A DNA stretch of 64,000 nucleotides from Kitasatospora sp. NBC_00240 (GTDB taxonomy: Bacteria > Actinomycetota > Actinomycetes > Streptomycetales > Streptomycetaceae). A program made the position numbers and the translations under genes. The stretch spans positions 3,224,001-3,288,000 of the forward strand of contig NZ_JAPEMU010000001.1 of assembly GCF_026342405.1 (NCBI RefSeq), given 5' to 3'. Positions 1-10,414 of the stretch are shown here, in pieces. How positions within the stretch are numbered: the first letter of the stretch is position 1; the number at the start of each line of letters is the position of its first letter. The notes beneath the pieces were generated by a model. It was not told where the DNA came from, searched no databases, and saw nothing but the letters and a program-made list of their open reading frames with translations.

Positions 1-151
1 GGCCGACGCGGTCGCGCTGGCCCTCTCCGGCCCGGGCGAGCTGCAGGCGCCCGCCTCGGGCGCGTACGGCCGCGCCCGGACGCTCTGGCTGCTCGACCGG
101 GCCGCCGCGTCGAACATCCCGGCGGAGCTGTACCCGCCGGCCTCGGCCTGA
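1..151 (+). CDS. pgl: 6-phosphogluconolactonase, C-terminal end (partial)
   Basis: Only the last 49 codons are present, read from base 2 to a TGA at 149-151. The peptide contains GRARTLWLLDRAAASNIP followed by a short tail, which resembles the C-terminus of actinobacterial 6-phosphogluconolactonase (DevB/SOL family), the second enzyme of the oxidative pentose phosphate pathway. The catalytic core lies outside the window, so the name rests on a short match and on context: in Streptomyces this gene sits just before rbpA, secG and the gap-pgk-tpiA cluster. A strong hairpin follows the stop codon. Confidence 0.65.
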   Translation, partial: ADAVALALSGPGELQAPASGAYGRARTLWLLDRAAASNIPAELYPPASA

Positions 152-184
152 CAGCCGGACCGCAGTAACGCAGGACCGTACGGA

Positions 185-220
185 CGGAGGGGGCGGGCGC
201 CACGGCGCCCGCCCCCTCCG
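185..220 (+). terminator. Hairpin terminator after pgl
   Basis: A 17-bp perfect inverted repeat (185-201 with 204-220, left arm CGGAGGGGGCGGGCGCC) lies 34 bases after the pgl stop. There is no T-run, which is usual for streptomycete terminators. The innermost pairs must open because the formal loop is only two bases. Confidence 0.7.
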
Positions 221-470
221 GTCGTCCGCGCGGCCCGTCCGGCGGTGCGACCGGTCACCGGTGCGGCCCGGTCGGCGGTGCGGGCGACCACCGCAGGAGG
301 GCGTCCGGAGCGCCAGGGCGGCCCGCTGCCGCCGCCGGACCAACCGCCGGCGCCCGGCCCGGCCGCGAGGGCCTTACGGCGCTCACACGGCGACCGCCGC
401 ACCGCCGGGGCGGGCTGCGCCGATCAGCGGGGCGGGCACGGGTGGCGGCCCGGGAGGAAGCGGAAAACGT

Positions 471-503
471 GCGGGGGGCCGGGCCGGTGGCCCGACCCCC
501 CGC
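471..503 (-). terminator. Hairpin terminator after rbpA
   Basis: Arms 471-485 and 489-503 pair over 15 bases with one mismatch around a GGT loop. The hairpin lies 17 bases beyond the leftward rbpA stop codon. Confidence 0.65.
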
Positions 504-520
504 ACGCGGGTGACGTCAGC

Positions 521-856
521 TCAGATCTCGCCGCGCAGCTTGGCCAGCGCCTCGGCGAGGATCGCCTCGCCGTCGGCGTCGGTCCGCCGCTCGCGGACGT
601 ACGCGAGGTGGGTCTTGTACGGCTCGTTGCGCGACGGGGCCGGCGGGTTGTGCTCGTCCTGGCCGGCCGGGAAGCCGCAGCGCGGGCAGTCCCAGGTGTC
701 CGGGATGACGGCCTCGGCGGCGAAGCTCGGGCGCGTCTCGTGCTTGTTGGCGCACCAGAAGGAGATCCGGTTGCGGGGCGCGGACTCGCCGCGCTCCGCC
801 TCGCCCATCGGGCCGGCGCCGACTCTGCTGCCACGGATGGCGTTGCCACTTGCCAC
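521..856 (-). CDS. rbpA: RNA polymerase-binding protein RbpA
   Basis: RbpA binds the actinobacterial RNA polymerase and principal sigma factors and stabilises open complexes. The 111-residue product begins VASGNAIRGSRVGAGPMGEA and ends LAEALAKLRGEI, both family signatures. C35, H39, C57 and C60 (FWCANKH and DCPRCG) form the predicted zinc site of the core domain, and the C-terminal part is the sigma-interacting region. The GTG at 854-856 was chosen because AGGGAG lies 7 bases upstream and the homologous N-terminus starts there; a longer frame to 901 adds 15 residues unlike the family. The promoter lies somewhere in 857-1131. I could not recognise a clear SigR-type promoter there. Confidence 0.95.
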   Translation of the reverse strand: MASGNAIRGSRVGAGPMGEAERGESAPRNRISFWCANKHETRPSFAAEAVIPDTWDCPRCGFPAGQDEHNPPAPSRNEPYKTHLAYVRERRTDADGEAILAEALAKLRGEI

Positions 857-1131
857 GGTCTGACTCCCTGCGTGCTGATGCGATGCGATCTCAGCCGACA
901 CCCTGGGACAGGGAGACCCTGGCCCCTCGCGGGGTGCGGGTCGCGGCCAGTATCCACTGCCGGCCGGCTGCGGCCTGCGGGCGGTGGCGAAGTTGTCCCA
1001 GTGTAAGCAGCCGATAAGGATCTGTCCGCACCGCCTCCGGGAATGCGCCCTCGGTGGGCACTCCCTCAGGATAGGCGGGCGGACGACGCGCCGTCAGATA
1101 TGCGGCAAAAAGGCTGTTCGCGCAGGAAACA

Positions 1132-1371
1132 TCAGCTCTTGTACTTGAGCACCAGGCCGAGAACCATGACACACGCGAACCAGCCGACCCCGATGATGAT
1201 CGTGATGCGGTCGAGGTTGCGCTCGGCCACGGCCGAGCCGCCGCCCGCGGACATCGCGCCGCCGCCGAACATGTCGGACAGGCCGCCGCCCTTGCCCTTG
1301 TGCAGCAGTACCAGCAGCACCATCAGCAGGCTGAAGATGATCAGGGCGATGGAGAACCCGAGAACCAACAC
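1132..1371 (-). CDS. secG: Preprotein translocase subunit SecG
   Basis: SecG is the small auxiliary subunit of the SecYEG protein-export channel in the plasma membrane. The 79-residue product has two membrane segments (about residues 2-22 and 54-75) joined by a glycine-rich loop with GGGLSDMFGGGAMSAGGG, typical of the family. Translation starts at a GTG (1369-1371) with GAGAG about 10 bases upstream. It is the last gene of the leftward gap-pgk-tpiA-secG series, the usual actinobacterial arrangement. A hairpin lies between it and tpiA, so part of its transcription may depend on read-through or its own promoter. Confidence 0.95.
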   Translation of the reverse strand: MLVLGFSIALIIFSLLMVLLVLLHKGKGGGLSDMFGGGAMSAGGGSAVAERNLDRITIIIGVGWFACVMVLGLVLKYKS

Positions 1372-1400
1372 AGCGGACCAACTCTCTCGTTCATCGGCAA

Positions 1401-1431
1401 GGGGCCGGGCCGCCCTGAGCGGCCCGGCCCC
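1401..1431 (-). terminator. Hairpin between tpiA and secG
   Basis: A 13-bp perfect stem (left arm GGGGCCGGGCCGC, loop CCTGA) lies 25 bases after the tpiA stop and 30 bases before the secG start. It is a likely attenuator or terminator of the glycolytic operon. Confidence 0.65.
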
Positions 1432-1455
1432 AAAGCCTACGTTGCTGCAGCGGCG

Positions 1456-2241
1456 TTAGCCTACTGCCTGCTCACGGTAACGCACGATCCTGACGAACTC
1501 GTCGGCGTCCAGGGAGGCACCACCGATCAGGGCGCCGTCCACATCGGGCTTGGCCATCAGGCCGGCCGCGCTGGAGGCCTTCACCGAACCGCCGTAGAGC
1601 ACGCGGACCTTCGCGGCCAGCTCACCGTCGTACAGCTCGGCCAGCCGGACGCGGATCGCCGCGCAGACCTCCTGGGCGTCCTCGGGGGTCGCCACCTCGC
1701 CGGTGCCGATCGCCCACACCGGCTCGTACGCCACGACGATGCTCTCGGCGTCCGAGGCCGGCACGCCGTCCAGGGCGCCGTCCAGCTGGGCCAGCGTGTG
1801 GGCGACGTGGGTGCCCGCCTTGCGGATCTCCAGCGGCTCGCCGACGCACAGGATCGGCGTGATGCCGCTGCGGTAGGCCGCCTTCACCTTGGCGTTGACG
1901 ATCTCCTCGTTCTCGCCGTGGTACTGGCGGCGCTCCGAGTGGCCGATGGCCGCGTAGGTGCACTTCAGCTTGGCGAGCATCGGGCCGGAGACCTCGCCGG
2001 TGTAGGCACCGGACTCGTGGGCCGAGATGTCCTGCGAACCGTACTTGATCTTCAGCTTGTCGCCGTCGACCAGGGTCTGGACCGAGCGCAGGTCGGTGAA
2101 CGGCGCGAGCACCGCGACCTCGACCGCCTCGTAGTCCTTGTCGGCCAGCGCGAAGGCCAGCTTCTGGGTGTGCTGGATGGCCTCAAGGTGGTTGAGGTTC
2201 ATCTTCCAGTTGCCCGCCATCAGCGGGAGACGCTCGCTCAT
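1456..2241 (-). CDS. tpiA: Triosephosphate isomerase
   Basis: This enzyme interconverts dihydroxyacetone phosphate and glyceraldehyde 3-phosphate in glycolysis. The 261-residue TIM-barrel protein has all catalytic landmarks: NWKMN with N11 and K13, the electrophilic H101 in AIGHSERR, the base E173 in [11 protein letters not shown], and the C-terminal phosphate-binding GGSVK and GALIGGASL motifs. Its ATG lies only 3 bases after the pgk stop, so the two genes are co-transcribed and probably translationally coupled. Confidence 0.98.
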   Translation of the reverse strand: MSERLPLMAGNWKMNLNHLEAIQHTQKLAFALADKDYEAVEVAVLAPFTDLRSVQTLVDGDKLKIKYGSQDISAHESGAYTGEVSGPMLAKLKCTYAAIGHSERRQYHGENEEIVNAKVKAAYRSGITPILCVGEPLEIRKAGTHVAHTLAQLDGALDGVPASDAESIVVAYEPVWAIGTGEVATPEDAQEVCAAIRVRLAELYDGELAAKVRVLYGGSVKASSAAGLMAKPDVDGALIGGASLDADEFVRIVRYREQAVG

Positions 2242-2244
2242 TGA

Positions 2245-3450
2245 TCAGCCTTCCAGGGCGGCGAGACCGGGGAGGGTCTTGCCCTCCAGGTATTCGAGGC
2301 TCGCGCCCCCGCCGGTCGAGATGTGCCCGAACTTCGTCTCGTCGAAGCCCAGGATACGGACGGCGGCGGCGGAGTCCCCGCCACCGACCACGGTGAACGC
2401 GTCACTGTCGAGCAGTGCCTGCGCGACGGCCTTGGTGCCCTCGGCGAAGGCCGGGTGCTCGAAGACGCCGACCGGCCCGTTCCAGAACACGGTCTTCGCG
2501 TCGGCCAGCTTGGCCGCGAACAGCTCGCGCGACTTCGGGCCGATGTCCAGGCCCTCCTTGTCGGCGGGGATCTTGTCCGCGTCGACGACCTCGAAGTCGG
2601 CGACCGGGGCCAGCGTCTTCAGGTCGGGGAAGCTCCCCGAGACCGAGACGTCCACCGGCAGCACGAACTCCACGCCGTTGGCCTTGCCGCGCTCCAGGTA
2701 CTCCAGGACGGTGGGGATCTGGTCCTTCTGCAGCAGCGAGATGCCCACCTCGTGGCCCAGAGCCGCGAGGAAGGTGTACGCCATGCCGCCGCCGATCAGG
2801 ATGCGGTCGGCCTTGCCCAGCAGGTTGTCGATCACGCCGACCTTGTCGGAGACCTTCGAACCGCCGAGCACGACGACGTACGGGCGCTCGACCTCGTCGG
2901 TGAGGCGCTTGAGCACGCCCACCTCGGTGGCGATCAGGTCGCCGACGGCGTGCGGCAGGCGGGCCGGCAGGTCGTAGACCGAGGCGTGCTTGCGGTGCAC
3001 CGCACCGAAGCCGTCGCCCACGTAGAGGTCGGCGAGGCCCGCGAGGGCGTCCGCGAAGGCGCCGCGCTCGGCGTCGTCCTTGGCGGTCTCACCCGCGTTG
3101 AAGCGCAGGTTCTCGAGCAGCGTGACCTCGCCGTCGGCCAGGGCGGCGACGGTGGCCTTCGCGCTCTCGCCCACGGTGTCGGTCGCGAACGAGACCGGCG
3201 CGGCAAGGATCTCACCGAGGCGCACGGCCACCGGAGCGAGGGAGAACTGCGGGTCGGGCTCGCCCTTGGGACGGCCCAGGTGGGACGCGACGATCACCTT
3301 CGCGCCGGCCTGCAGCAGCTTGGCGATGGTCGGCGCGACAGCACGGATCCGGCCGTCGTCGGTGATGCTCCCGTTCGAGAGCGGGACGTTGAGGTCGGCG
3401 CGGACGAACACGCGCTTGCCGGCGACGTCGAGGTCTTCGATGGTCTTCAC
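2245..3450 (-). CDS. pgk: Phosphoglycerate kinase
   Basis: The enzyme transfers phosphate from 1,3-bisphosphoglycerate to ADP. The product is 401 residues, the usual bacterial length. It shows the N-terminal substrate-binding FVRADLNVPL, SHLGRPKGE, the ENLRFNAGE segment and the C-terminal nucleotide-binding GGGDSAAAV and STGGGASLEYLEG motifs. The start is the GTG at 3448-3450 (VKTIEDLDV), with AGGAGA about 10 bases upstream; the frame is open further but without homology. A hairpin separates it from gap, so it probably also has a promoter within 3451-3566. Confidence 0.97.
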   Translation of the reverse strand: MKTIEDLDVAGKRVFVRADLNVPLSNGSITDDGRIRAVAPTIAKLLQAGAKVIVASHLGRPKGEPDPQFSLAPVAVRLGEILAAPVSFATDTVGESAKATVAALADGEVTLLENLRFNAGETAKDDAERGAFADALAGLADLYVGDGFGAVHRKHASVYDLPARLPHAVGDLIATEVGVLKRLTDEVERPYVVVLGGSKVSDKVGVIDNLLGKADRILIGGGMAYTFLAALGHEVGISLLQKDQIPTVLEYLERGKANGVEFVLPVDVSVSGSFPDLKTLAPVADFEVVDADKIPADKEGLDIGPKSRELFAAKLADAKTVFWNGPVGVFEHPAFAEGTKAVAQALLDSDAFTVVGGGDSAAAVRILGFDETKFGHISTGGGASLEYLEGKTLPGLAALEG

Positions 3451-3566
3451 GGTCTTCGAGTCTCCTGGGGAGAGTTGGAGCGAGGCGACGGCACGACGCC
3501 GGGCCGCCGGGTCCGAGAAGCGAGGGTGCCGCGGTGAGGCGGGCGCAGGGACACGCCAAGGAACAA

Positions 3567-3598
3567 GGCCCGGACGGCCACGCACGGCCGTCCGGGCC
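3567..3598 (-). terminator. Hairpin terminator between gap and pgk
   Basis: A 13-bp perfect stem (left arm GGCCCGGACGGCC, loop ACGCAC) lies 32 bases after the gap stop. It suggests that gap transcripts mostly end here and that pgk-tpiA has a separate promoter or receives read-through. Confidence 0.75.
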
Positions 3599-3629
3599 CT
3601 GTCCTCACTTCACGTCAGCTCCCGCTGCG

Positions 3630-4649
<1,020 letters not shown>

Positions 4650-4871
4650 TTAGGTACGCCGGAACTATGCCGACGGGGTGGAAATGGGATGTCCCCGACC
4701 ACCCATGACCCTACCTCTCCGAGAGCGGCGAGGGCACATCGCCCTGGGCCGACACCGTGGCGTGGCGCGCCGAGGGCGCCCGAGCAGGGCGTGTACCGCC
4801 GGCCGCCGCGGAGCTGGTCGCCGGACACCGAAAGGCACTTGGGCCGGAGCCGTCGAACAGTTCGGACGCGA

Positions 4872-4907
4872 AACGGCTGGTGTCCACGATGTGGGACACC
4901 AGCCGTT
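4872..4907 (-). terminator. Hairpin terminator after whiA
   Basis: A perfect 14-bp stem (AACGGCTGGTGTCC, 4872-4885, with 4894-4907) around an 8-base loop lies 27 bases after the whiA stop. It ends the uvrC-rapZ-yvcK-whiA unit. Confidence 0.85.
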
Positions 4908-4933
4908 CAGCAACTGAGATCATTTTGCCCGGC

Positions 4934-5914
4934 TCAGCTCAGCGCCATCTCGTCGGTCAGGTTGGCCTCGGTGCTCGGCAGTCCGAGCTCGGAGGCCCGC
5001 TTGTCGGCCATCGCCAGCAGCCGGCGGATCCGGCCGGCCACCGCGTCCTTGGTCAGCGGCGGATCGGCGAGCGCGCCGAGCTCCTCCAACGAGGCCTGCT
5101 TGTGCTGCATCCGCAGCTGACCCGCGGCCGCCAGGTGCTCGGGCACCTCGTCACCCAGGATCTCCAGCGCCCGCTGCACCCGGGCGCCGGCCGCGACCGC
5201 CGCCCGCGCCGAGCGGCGCAGGTTGGCGTCGTCGAAGTTGGCCAGCCGGTTCGCGGTGGCCCGCACCTCGCGGCGCATCCGGCGCTCCTCCCAGGCCAGC
5301 ACCGACTCGTGCGCGCCCAGCCTGGTCAGCAGCGCGCCGATCGCGTCGCCGTCCCGGATCACCACCCGGTCCACGCCGCGCACCTCCCGGGCCTTCGCCG
5401 GGATGCCGAGCCGCCGGGCCGCGCCCACCAGCGCCAGCGCCGCCTCGGAGCCCGGGCAGGTGATCTCCAGCGAGGAGGACCTCCCCGGCTCGGTCAGCGA
5501 GCCGTGCGCCAGGAACGCCCCGCGCCAGGCCGCCTCCGCGTCGCAGGTCGCGCCGGAGACCACCGCCGGGGGCAGGCCCCGGATCGGGCGACCCCTGCCG
5601 TCCACCAGCCCGGTCTGCCGCGCGAGCAGCTCGCCGTCCTTGACCACCCGCACCACGTACCGGCTGCCGCGTCGCAGGCCGCCGGGGGCCATCACCACCA
5701 GATCCGAGGAGTGTCCGAAGATCTCCAGCAGATCCTTGCGCAGTCGCCGCGCCGCCACGCCGGTGTCCAGCTCAGCCTCGATCACGATCCGGCCGCTCAC
5801 AATGTGCAAGCCGCCGGCGAACCTGAGGATCGCCGAAACCTCCGCCTTGCGGCAGCAGGCCCGGGTGACGGGGAGCCGGCTGATTTCGTCCTTCACCGCT
5901 GCCGTCATCGCCAT
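4934..5914 (-). CDS. whiA: Sporulation regulator WhiA
   Basis: WhiA is a DNA-binding protein that acts with WhiB to trigger sporulation septation in Streptomyces; homologues occur throughout Gram-positive bacteria. The 326-residue product starts [20 protein letters not shown] and carries the N-terminal LAGLIDADG-like fold ([20 protein letters not shown]) and a C-terminal helix-turn-helix segment ([22 protein letters not shown]). The ATG at 5912-5914 has AAGGA 8 bases upstream and lies inside the end of yvcK (10-base overlap), indicating translational coupling. The gene order uvrC-rapZ-yvcK-whiA is strongly conserved in this group. Confidence 0.97.
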   Translation of the reverse strand: MAMTAAVKDEISRLPVTRACCRKAEVSAILRFAGGLHIVSGRIVIEAELDTGVAARRLRKDLLEIFGHSSDLVVMAPGGLRRGSRYVVRVVKDGELLARQTGLVDGRGRPIRGLPPAVVSGATCDAEAAWRGAFLAHGSLTEPGRSSSLEITCPGSEAALALVGAARRLGIPAKAREVRGVDRVVIRDGDAIGALLTRLGAHESVLAWEERRMRREVRATANRLANFDDANLRRSARAAVAAGARVQRALEILGDEVPEHLAAAGQLRMQHKQASLEELGALADPPLTKDAVAGRIRRLLAMADKRASELGLPSTEANLTDEMALS

Positions 5915-6987
5915 GGGCCGATCCTTCCATGTGTCCGGAAAATCCGGTCGTACGCCGCGGCCAGAAGCTCCCGGTCGTGTCGCGGCGTCCCGTCCGCCGC
6001 GGCGACCCGGTCGAGCACCAGTGCCGCGCCCATCCGCTCCGCCGCCTTCTCCAGGCCGGCCAGGTCGGCGACGCCGAAGGCGCCGCCGGTGACCGCCCGC
6101 TCGTCCACCAGGATCGCATCCACGGCGAGCCCCGGGGCATGGTCGGCCATCACCTCCAGGTGGCGCTGAGGCGTGAAGCCCTCGGTCTCGCCGGGCTGGG
6201 GGGCCAGATTCAGGGTGAGCAGGCGCCGGGCCCGGGTCTCGACGAGCGCCTCGGCGAGGTCCGGGACGAGCAGGTGCGGCAGCACGCTGGTGAACCAGGA
6301 GCCCGGGCCCAGCACCACCCAGTCGGCCTCCCGGACGGCCGCGACGGCCTCCGGGACGGCCGGCGGCGCGTCCGGCAGCAGCCGGATGGACTGCACCGTG
6401 CCGGGGGTCACCGCGACGTTCGCCTGGCCGCGCACGGCGGACAGCTCGCCGGGCAGGGCCGGGTCGTGGCCCCGGACGACCGCCTCGATGTCCAGCGGGA
6501 CGGCGGACATCGGCAGCACCCGGCCCTGCACGTTGAGCAGCCGGCCGACCCAGTCGAGGGCGGCCACCGGGTCGCCGAGCTTCTCCCAGAGCGCCACGAT
6601 CAGCAGGTTGCCGACCGCGTGCCCGCCCAGCTCGCCGGTGCCGCTGAAGCGCTGCTGGATCACCTCGGACCAGGTCCGGCCCCAGTCGTCGTCGCCGCAC
6701 AGCGCCGCCAGCGCCTTGCGCAGGTCACCCGGCGGCAGGACCCCGAGCTCGGTGCGCAGCCGGCCGCTGGAGCCGCCGTCGTCCGCCACGGTCACCACCG
6801 CCGTGAGATGGGTGGTGAGCCGGCGCAGCGCCGACAGCGAGGCCGACAGGCCCTGCCCGCCGCCCAGCGCCGCGATTCTCGGAGCGTTGGCACGGGGTTT
6901 GCCCGTCATCCAGCGCAAGGGGACCGCCGACCGGTCGGCGGCCTTGTTCTGGAGCTGCCGCCCGGGCACGTATCCCGCCACAACCAC
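5905..6987 (-). CDS. yvcK: Gluconeogenesis factor YvcK/CofD-like protein
   Basis: YvcK-family proteins bind UDP-sugars and influence cell-wall synthesis and growth on gluconeogenic carbon sources. The 360-residue product has the family motifs [30 protein letters not shown] and [19 protein letters not shown]. The GTG at 6985-6987 was preferred because GAGGA lies 8 bases upstream; an internal ATG at 6909 has no ribosome-binding site but would also keep the whole conserved domain. It overlaps whiA by 10 bases and follows rapZ by 52 bases. Confidence 0.93.
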   Translation of the reverse strand: MVVAGYVPGRQLQNKAADRSAVPLRWMTGKPRANAPRIAALGGGQGLSASLSALRRLTTHLTAVVTVADDGGSSGRLRTELGVLPPGDLRKALAALCGDDDWGRTWSEVIQQRFSGTGELGGHAVGNLLIVALWEKLGDPVAALDWVGRLLNVQGRVLPMSAVPLDIEAVVRGHDPALPGELSAVRGQANVAVTPGTVQSIRLLPDAPPAVPEAVAAVREADWVVLGPGSWFTSVLPHLLVPDLAEALVETRARRLLTLNLAPQPGETEGFTPQRHLEVMADHAPGLAVDAILVDERAVTGGAFGVADLAGLEKAAERMGAALVLDRVAAADGTPRHDRELLAAAYDRIFRTHGRIGPWR

Positions 6988-7039
6988 CTCGCGTTCCTCT
7001 GCCTGCCGCCGCCGGCTGCCTGGCGGCAGGGCGTCGCGG

Positions 7040-7951
7040 CTACTCCCGTCCCATGTCCCGGTGGACGAGCACCGTCTCCACCCCGTCGGCGATGAGACGC
7101 TTCGTCAGCCGTTCGGACATGGCCACGCTGCGGTGCTTGCCACCGGTGCAGCCTACGGCAAGCGTCATGTACCGCTTTCCTTCGCGGCGGTACCCCTCGG
7201 TGACGATACGCAGCAGGTCCGTGTAGCCGTCAAGGAATTCGTTCGCCCCGGGCTGCTGGAACACGTAGTCGGCGACGTCACTGTCCGTGCCGGTGCGGGC
7301 ACGCAGCTCCGGGACCCAGTGCGGATTGGGCAGGAACCGGCAGTCCACCACGAGGTCCGCGTCGACCGGCAGGCCGTACTTGAAGCCGAAGGACATCACC
7401 GTGGCGCGCAGCTCGGGCTCGTCGTGGTCGGCGAACTGGGCGTCGAGCTTGGCCCGCAGCTGGTGGACGTTGAGGTTGGAGGTGTCGATCACCAGGTCGG
7501 CCTCGCCGCGCAGCTCGCGCAGCAGGTCCCGCTCCTGGGCGATGCCGTCCACGATCCGGCCCTCGGCCTGCAGCGGGTGCGGACGGCGGACGCTCTCGAA
7601 CCGGCGGACCAGCGCGTCGTCGGAGGACTCCAGGAAGACCACCCGCAGCCGCACGCCGCGCTTCTCCAGCTCGTCCAGCGAGGTCAGCAGGTCGTCGAAG
7701 AACTTGCGGCCGCGGACGTCCACCACGACGCCGATCCGGGCGACGGCGCCCTGGGAGCGCGCGCCGAGGTCGACCATGGTGGGGATGAGCGCCGGCGGCA
7801 GGTTGTCCACGACGAACCAGCCCAGGTCCTCCAGGCACTTGGCCGCCGTGGAGCGGCCGGCCCCGGACATGCCGGAGATGATCACCAGCTCCGGGGTGGT
7901 CTCCGCCCCGGGCTGCGGCCGGGCGGTACCCCCATCGTCTGTCACGGTCAC
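7040..7951 (-). CDS. rapZ: RNase adapter protein RapZ (nucleotide-binding)
   Basis: In Escherichia coli RapZ directs RNase E to the small RNA GlmZ; the Gram-positive homologue YvcJ is a nucleotide-binding protein of less certain role. The 303-residue product has a P-loop GMSGAGRS at residues 27-34, in which arginine replaces the usual lysine, the VVDNLPP motif, and the C-terminal signature GCTGGKHRSV. It starts at a GTG (7949-7951) with GGGAAG about 5 bases upstream. Whether it regulates an RNA target here cannot be told from sequence. Confidence 0.92.
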   Translation of the reverse strand: MTVTDDGGTARPQPGAETTPELVIISGMSGAGRSTAAKCLEDLGWFVVDNLPPALIPTMVDLGARSQGAVARIGVVVDVRGRKFFDDLLTSLDELEKRGVRLRVVFLESSDDALVRRFESVRRPHPLQAEGRIVDGIAQERDLLRELRGEADLVIDTSNLNVHQLRAKLDAQFADHDEPELRATVMSFGFKYGLPVDADLVVDCRFLPNPHWVPELRARTGTDSDVADYVFQQPGANEFLDGYTDLLRIVTEGYRREGKRYMTLAVGCTGGKHRSVAMSERLTKRLIADGVETVLVHRDMGRE

Positions 7952-8069
7952 TTCGCTTCCCCGCTCTCAATGGTTCTGCTGAGGAGAACGCCCGGGGCGG
8001 CGTCGCGCTTCCCCAGGTCACCCTGGGGAGTGAACGCGGGCCGCGCGGGCTGACGGGCGGCGCCGGCCG

Positions 8070-10232
8070 TCATGGCGTCTCCGGTTGCTGTGCGGTCGGT
8101 GGCGCTGCGGCCGGCGGCATCGTCGCCGACGGCCCTGCGGGCGGCGCTGCCCCGGCGGGCACCGCGGCGCCGCCCCCGGTCACGGCGCCCTCGTCGGCGC
8201 CGTCGTCAAGGATCTCTCCGGTGGCGGTGTTCACCGCGAATGCCGCAGGTGTACGGGAGGCCAACGCTGCCGCAACAGTCTCGGCGGTGCGCCGGCCGAT
8301 CCCCGGGACCTCGCAGAGCTCGTCCACGGTGGCCGCCCTGAGCTTCTTCAGCGAACCGAAGTGCTTGAGCAGTGCCTGGCGGCGAGTCTCGCCCAGGCCG
8401 GGTACGGAGTCCAGCTCCCCGGCGGTGAGTCGCTTGGAACGCTTGCTGCGCTGGTAGGAGATCGCGAACCGGTGCGCCTCGTCGCGGACCCGCTGCAGCA
8501 GGTACAGGCCCTCGCTGCTGCGGGGCAGTACCACCGGGTCGTCCTCGCCGGGCAGCCAGACCTCCTCCAGGCGCTTGGCCAGGCCGCAGAGGGCGACGTC
8601 GTCGATGCCCAGCTCGTCCAGCGCCCGGCGGGCGGCGGCGACCTGCGGCTGGCCGCCGTCGACCACCAGCAGCTGCGGCGGGTAGGCGAACCGGCGCGGG
8701 CGGCCGGTCTCCGGGTCGATCGGGCCGGCGGGCAGCTCGCCCGCGGCCGCCGCACCGGTGCCGGTGCCGTTGGCGTCGGCCGGCTGCTGCTGCCCGGGGT
8801 CGTCGGCCTCCGGGACGGCCCACTCGCCGGTCTGCTCACGCTCCTGGAGGTAGCGGCGGAACCGCCGGCTGATCACCTCGTGCATCGAGCGGACGTCGTC
8901 CTGGCCCTCGAAGCCCTTGATCTGGAACCGCCGGTACTCGCTCTTGCGGGCGAGTCCGTCCTCGAAGACCACCATCGAGGCGACCACGTCCTCGCCCTGC
9001 AGGTGCGAGATGTCGAAGCACTCGATGCGCAGCGGCACCGAGTCCAGCTCCAGCGCGTCGGCGATCTCCTGCAGTGCCCGGCTGCGGGTGGTGAGGTCGG
9101 AGGCGCGCTTGGTCTTGTGCAGGGCCAGCGACTGCTGGGCGTTGCGCTCGACCGTGGCCATCAGGTCCTTCTTGTCGCCGCGTTGCGGCACCCGCAGATC
9201 GACCTGGGAGCCGCGCAGGCCGCTCAGCCACTCCCGGACCGGCCCCGCCGGCTCGGGCATCGCCGGCACCAGCACCTCGCGCGGGACGCTCTCCGCGCCG
9301 CCCCCGTACAGCTGTTGGAGGGCGTGCTCGACCAGCGCCGCGGTGTCCACGTCCTCGACCTTGTCGGTGACCCAGCCGCGCTGCCCGCGCACCCGGCCGC
9401 CGCGGACGTGGAAGATCTGGACGGCGGCCTCCAGTTCGTCCTCGGCGAGGGCCAGCAGGTCGGCGTCGGTGCCGTCGGCGAGGACGACGGCGTTCTTCTC
9501 CATCGCCCGCTTGAGGGCGCCGATGTCGTCGCGCAGCCGGGCCGCCTTCTCGTACTCCATGTCGGCGGCGGCGTCCCGCATCTGTTCTTCCAGCCGGCGC
9601 AGGTAGTTGCCGGTGCGCCCGGCCATGAAGTCGCAGAACTCCTCGGCCAGCTCGACGTGTTCGGCCTGCGAGATCTTGCCGACGCAGGGCGCCGCGCACT
9701 TGCCGATGTACCCGAGCAGGCAGGGCCGGCCGACCTGGGCCGCCCGCTTGAAGACGCCGTTGGAGCAGGTGCGGACCGGGAAGACCCGCAGCAGCAGGTC
9801 GACCGTCTCGCGGATCGCCCAGGCGTGCCCGTACGGACCGAAGTAGCGCACGCCCTTCTTGTGCGCCCCGCGCATCACCTGAACCCTCGGGAACTCCTCG
9901 TTGAGGGTCACCGCGAGCTCCGGATAGCTCTTGTCGTCCCGGTACTTGACGTTGAACCGGGGATCGAACTCCTTGATCCAGGAGTACTCCAGCTGCAGCG
10001 CCTCGACCTCGGTGCCGACCACCGTCCATTCGACGGAGGCGGCGGTGGTGACCATCGTCGCGGTACGGGGGTGCAGGCCGGCGATGTCCTGGAAGTAGGA
10101 GGACAGCCGCGGACGCAGGCTCTTGGCCTTGCCGACGTAGATGACCCGCCCGTGAACGTCGCGGAACCGGTAGACACCGGGTGAGGTCGGGATCGCGCCC
10201 GGGGCGGGGCGGTAGGTGGACGGGTCAGCCAT
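8070..10232 (-). CDS. uvrC: UvrABC excinuclease subunit C
   Basis: UvrC makes both incisions around DNA lesions in nucleotide excision repair. The 720-residue product has the GIY-YIG nuclease at about residues 14-95 (GVYRF and [11 protein letters not shown]), the Cys-rich cluster near [14 protein letters not shown], a UVR motif ([13 protein letters not shown]), the RNase H-like endonuclease half ([22 protein letters not shown]) and tandem helix-hairpin-helix motifs ([18 protein letters not shown]). About 60 residues of Ala/Pro/Gly-rich sequence extend the C-terminus beyond the usual end and look disordered. It is probably the first gene of the leftward unit to whiA. Confidence 0.97.
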   Translation of the reverse strand: MADPSTYRPAPGAIPTSPGVYRFRDVHGRVIYVGKAKSLRPRLSSYFQDIAGLHPRTATMVTTAASVEWTVVGTEVEALQLEYSWIKEFDPRFNVKYRDDKSYPELAVTLNEEFPRVQVMRGAHKKGVRYFGPYGHAWAIRETVDLLLRVFPVRTCSNGVFKRAAQVGRPCLLGYIGKCAAPCVGKISQAEHVELAEEFCDFMAGRTGNYLRRLEEQMRDAAADMEYEKAARLRDDIGALKRAMEKNAVVLADGTDADLLALAEDELEAAVQIFHVRGGRVRGQRGWVTDKVEDVDTAALVEHALQQLYGGGAESVPREVLVPAMPEPAGPVREWLSGLRGSQVDLRVPQRGDKKDLMATVERNAQQSLALHKTKRASDLTTRSRALQEIADALELDSVPLRIECFDISHLQGEDVVASMVVFEDGLARKSEYRRFQIKGFEGQDDVRSMHEVISRRFRRYLQEREQTGEWAVPEADDPGQQQPADANGTGTGAAAAGELPAGPIDPETGRPRRFAYPPQLLVVDGGQPQVAAARRALDELGIDDVALCGLAKRLEEVWLPGEDDPVVLPRSSEGLYLLQRVRDEAHRFAISYQRSKRSKRLTAGELDSVPGLGETRRQALLKHFGSLKKLRAATVDELCEVPGIGRRTAETVAAALASRTPAAFAVNTATGEILDDGADEGAVTGGGAAVPAGAAPPAGPSATMPPAAAPPTAQQPETP

Positions 10233-10414
10233 GGGTCTACCGTACCGAGTCGGCCGGACATCCCGGGGCCCGGTTCACGGTTCGGTCGGCCGGTCCGGCG
10301 GCCGGTCCGTCCGCAGGTCGGGCGGTGGGTCCGGCGGCAGGGCGGGCGGCGGGCCGGACGGCATGCCGGGGCGCGACGTCGGGTGCCGGGGCGGGTGGTG
10401 GGTCCGGCGGGCGC

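Noticed and set aside
857..1131. SigR-dependent promoter for rbpA
   Set aside because: A GGAAT element with a properly spaced GTT was not found by eye.
8085..10184. A 2.1-kb open frame antisense to uvrC
   Set aside because: It mirrors uvrC in a GC-rich genome, where the strand opposite a real gene stays open. Its translation is Val/Gly/Ala-rich with no domain.
10262..10414. G-rich short repeats between uvrC and the ArsR-type gene as a regulatory RNA or repeat element
   Set aside because: The repeats are imperfect GGTCCGGCGG-like runs expected in very GC-rich intergenic DNA, with no fold better than its surroundings.
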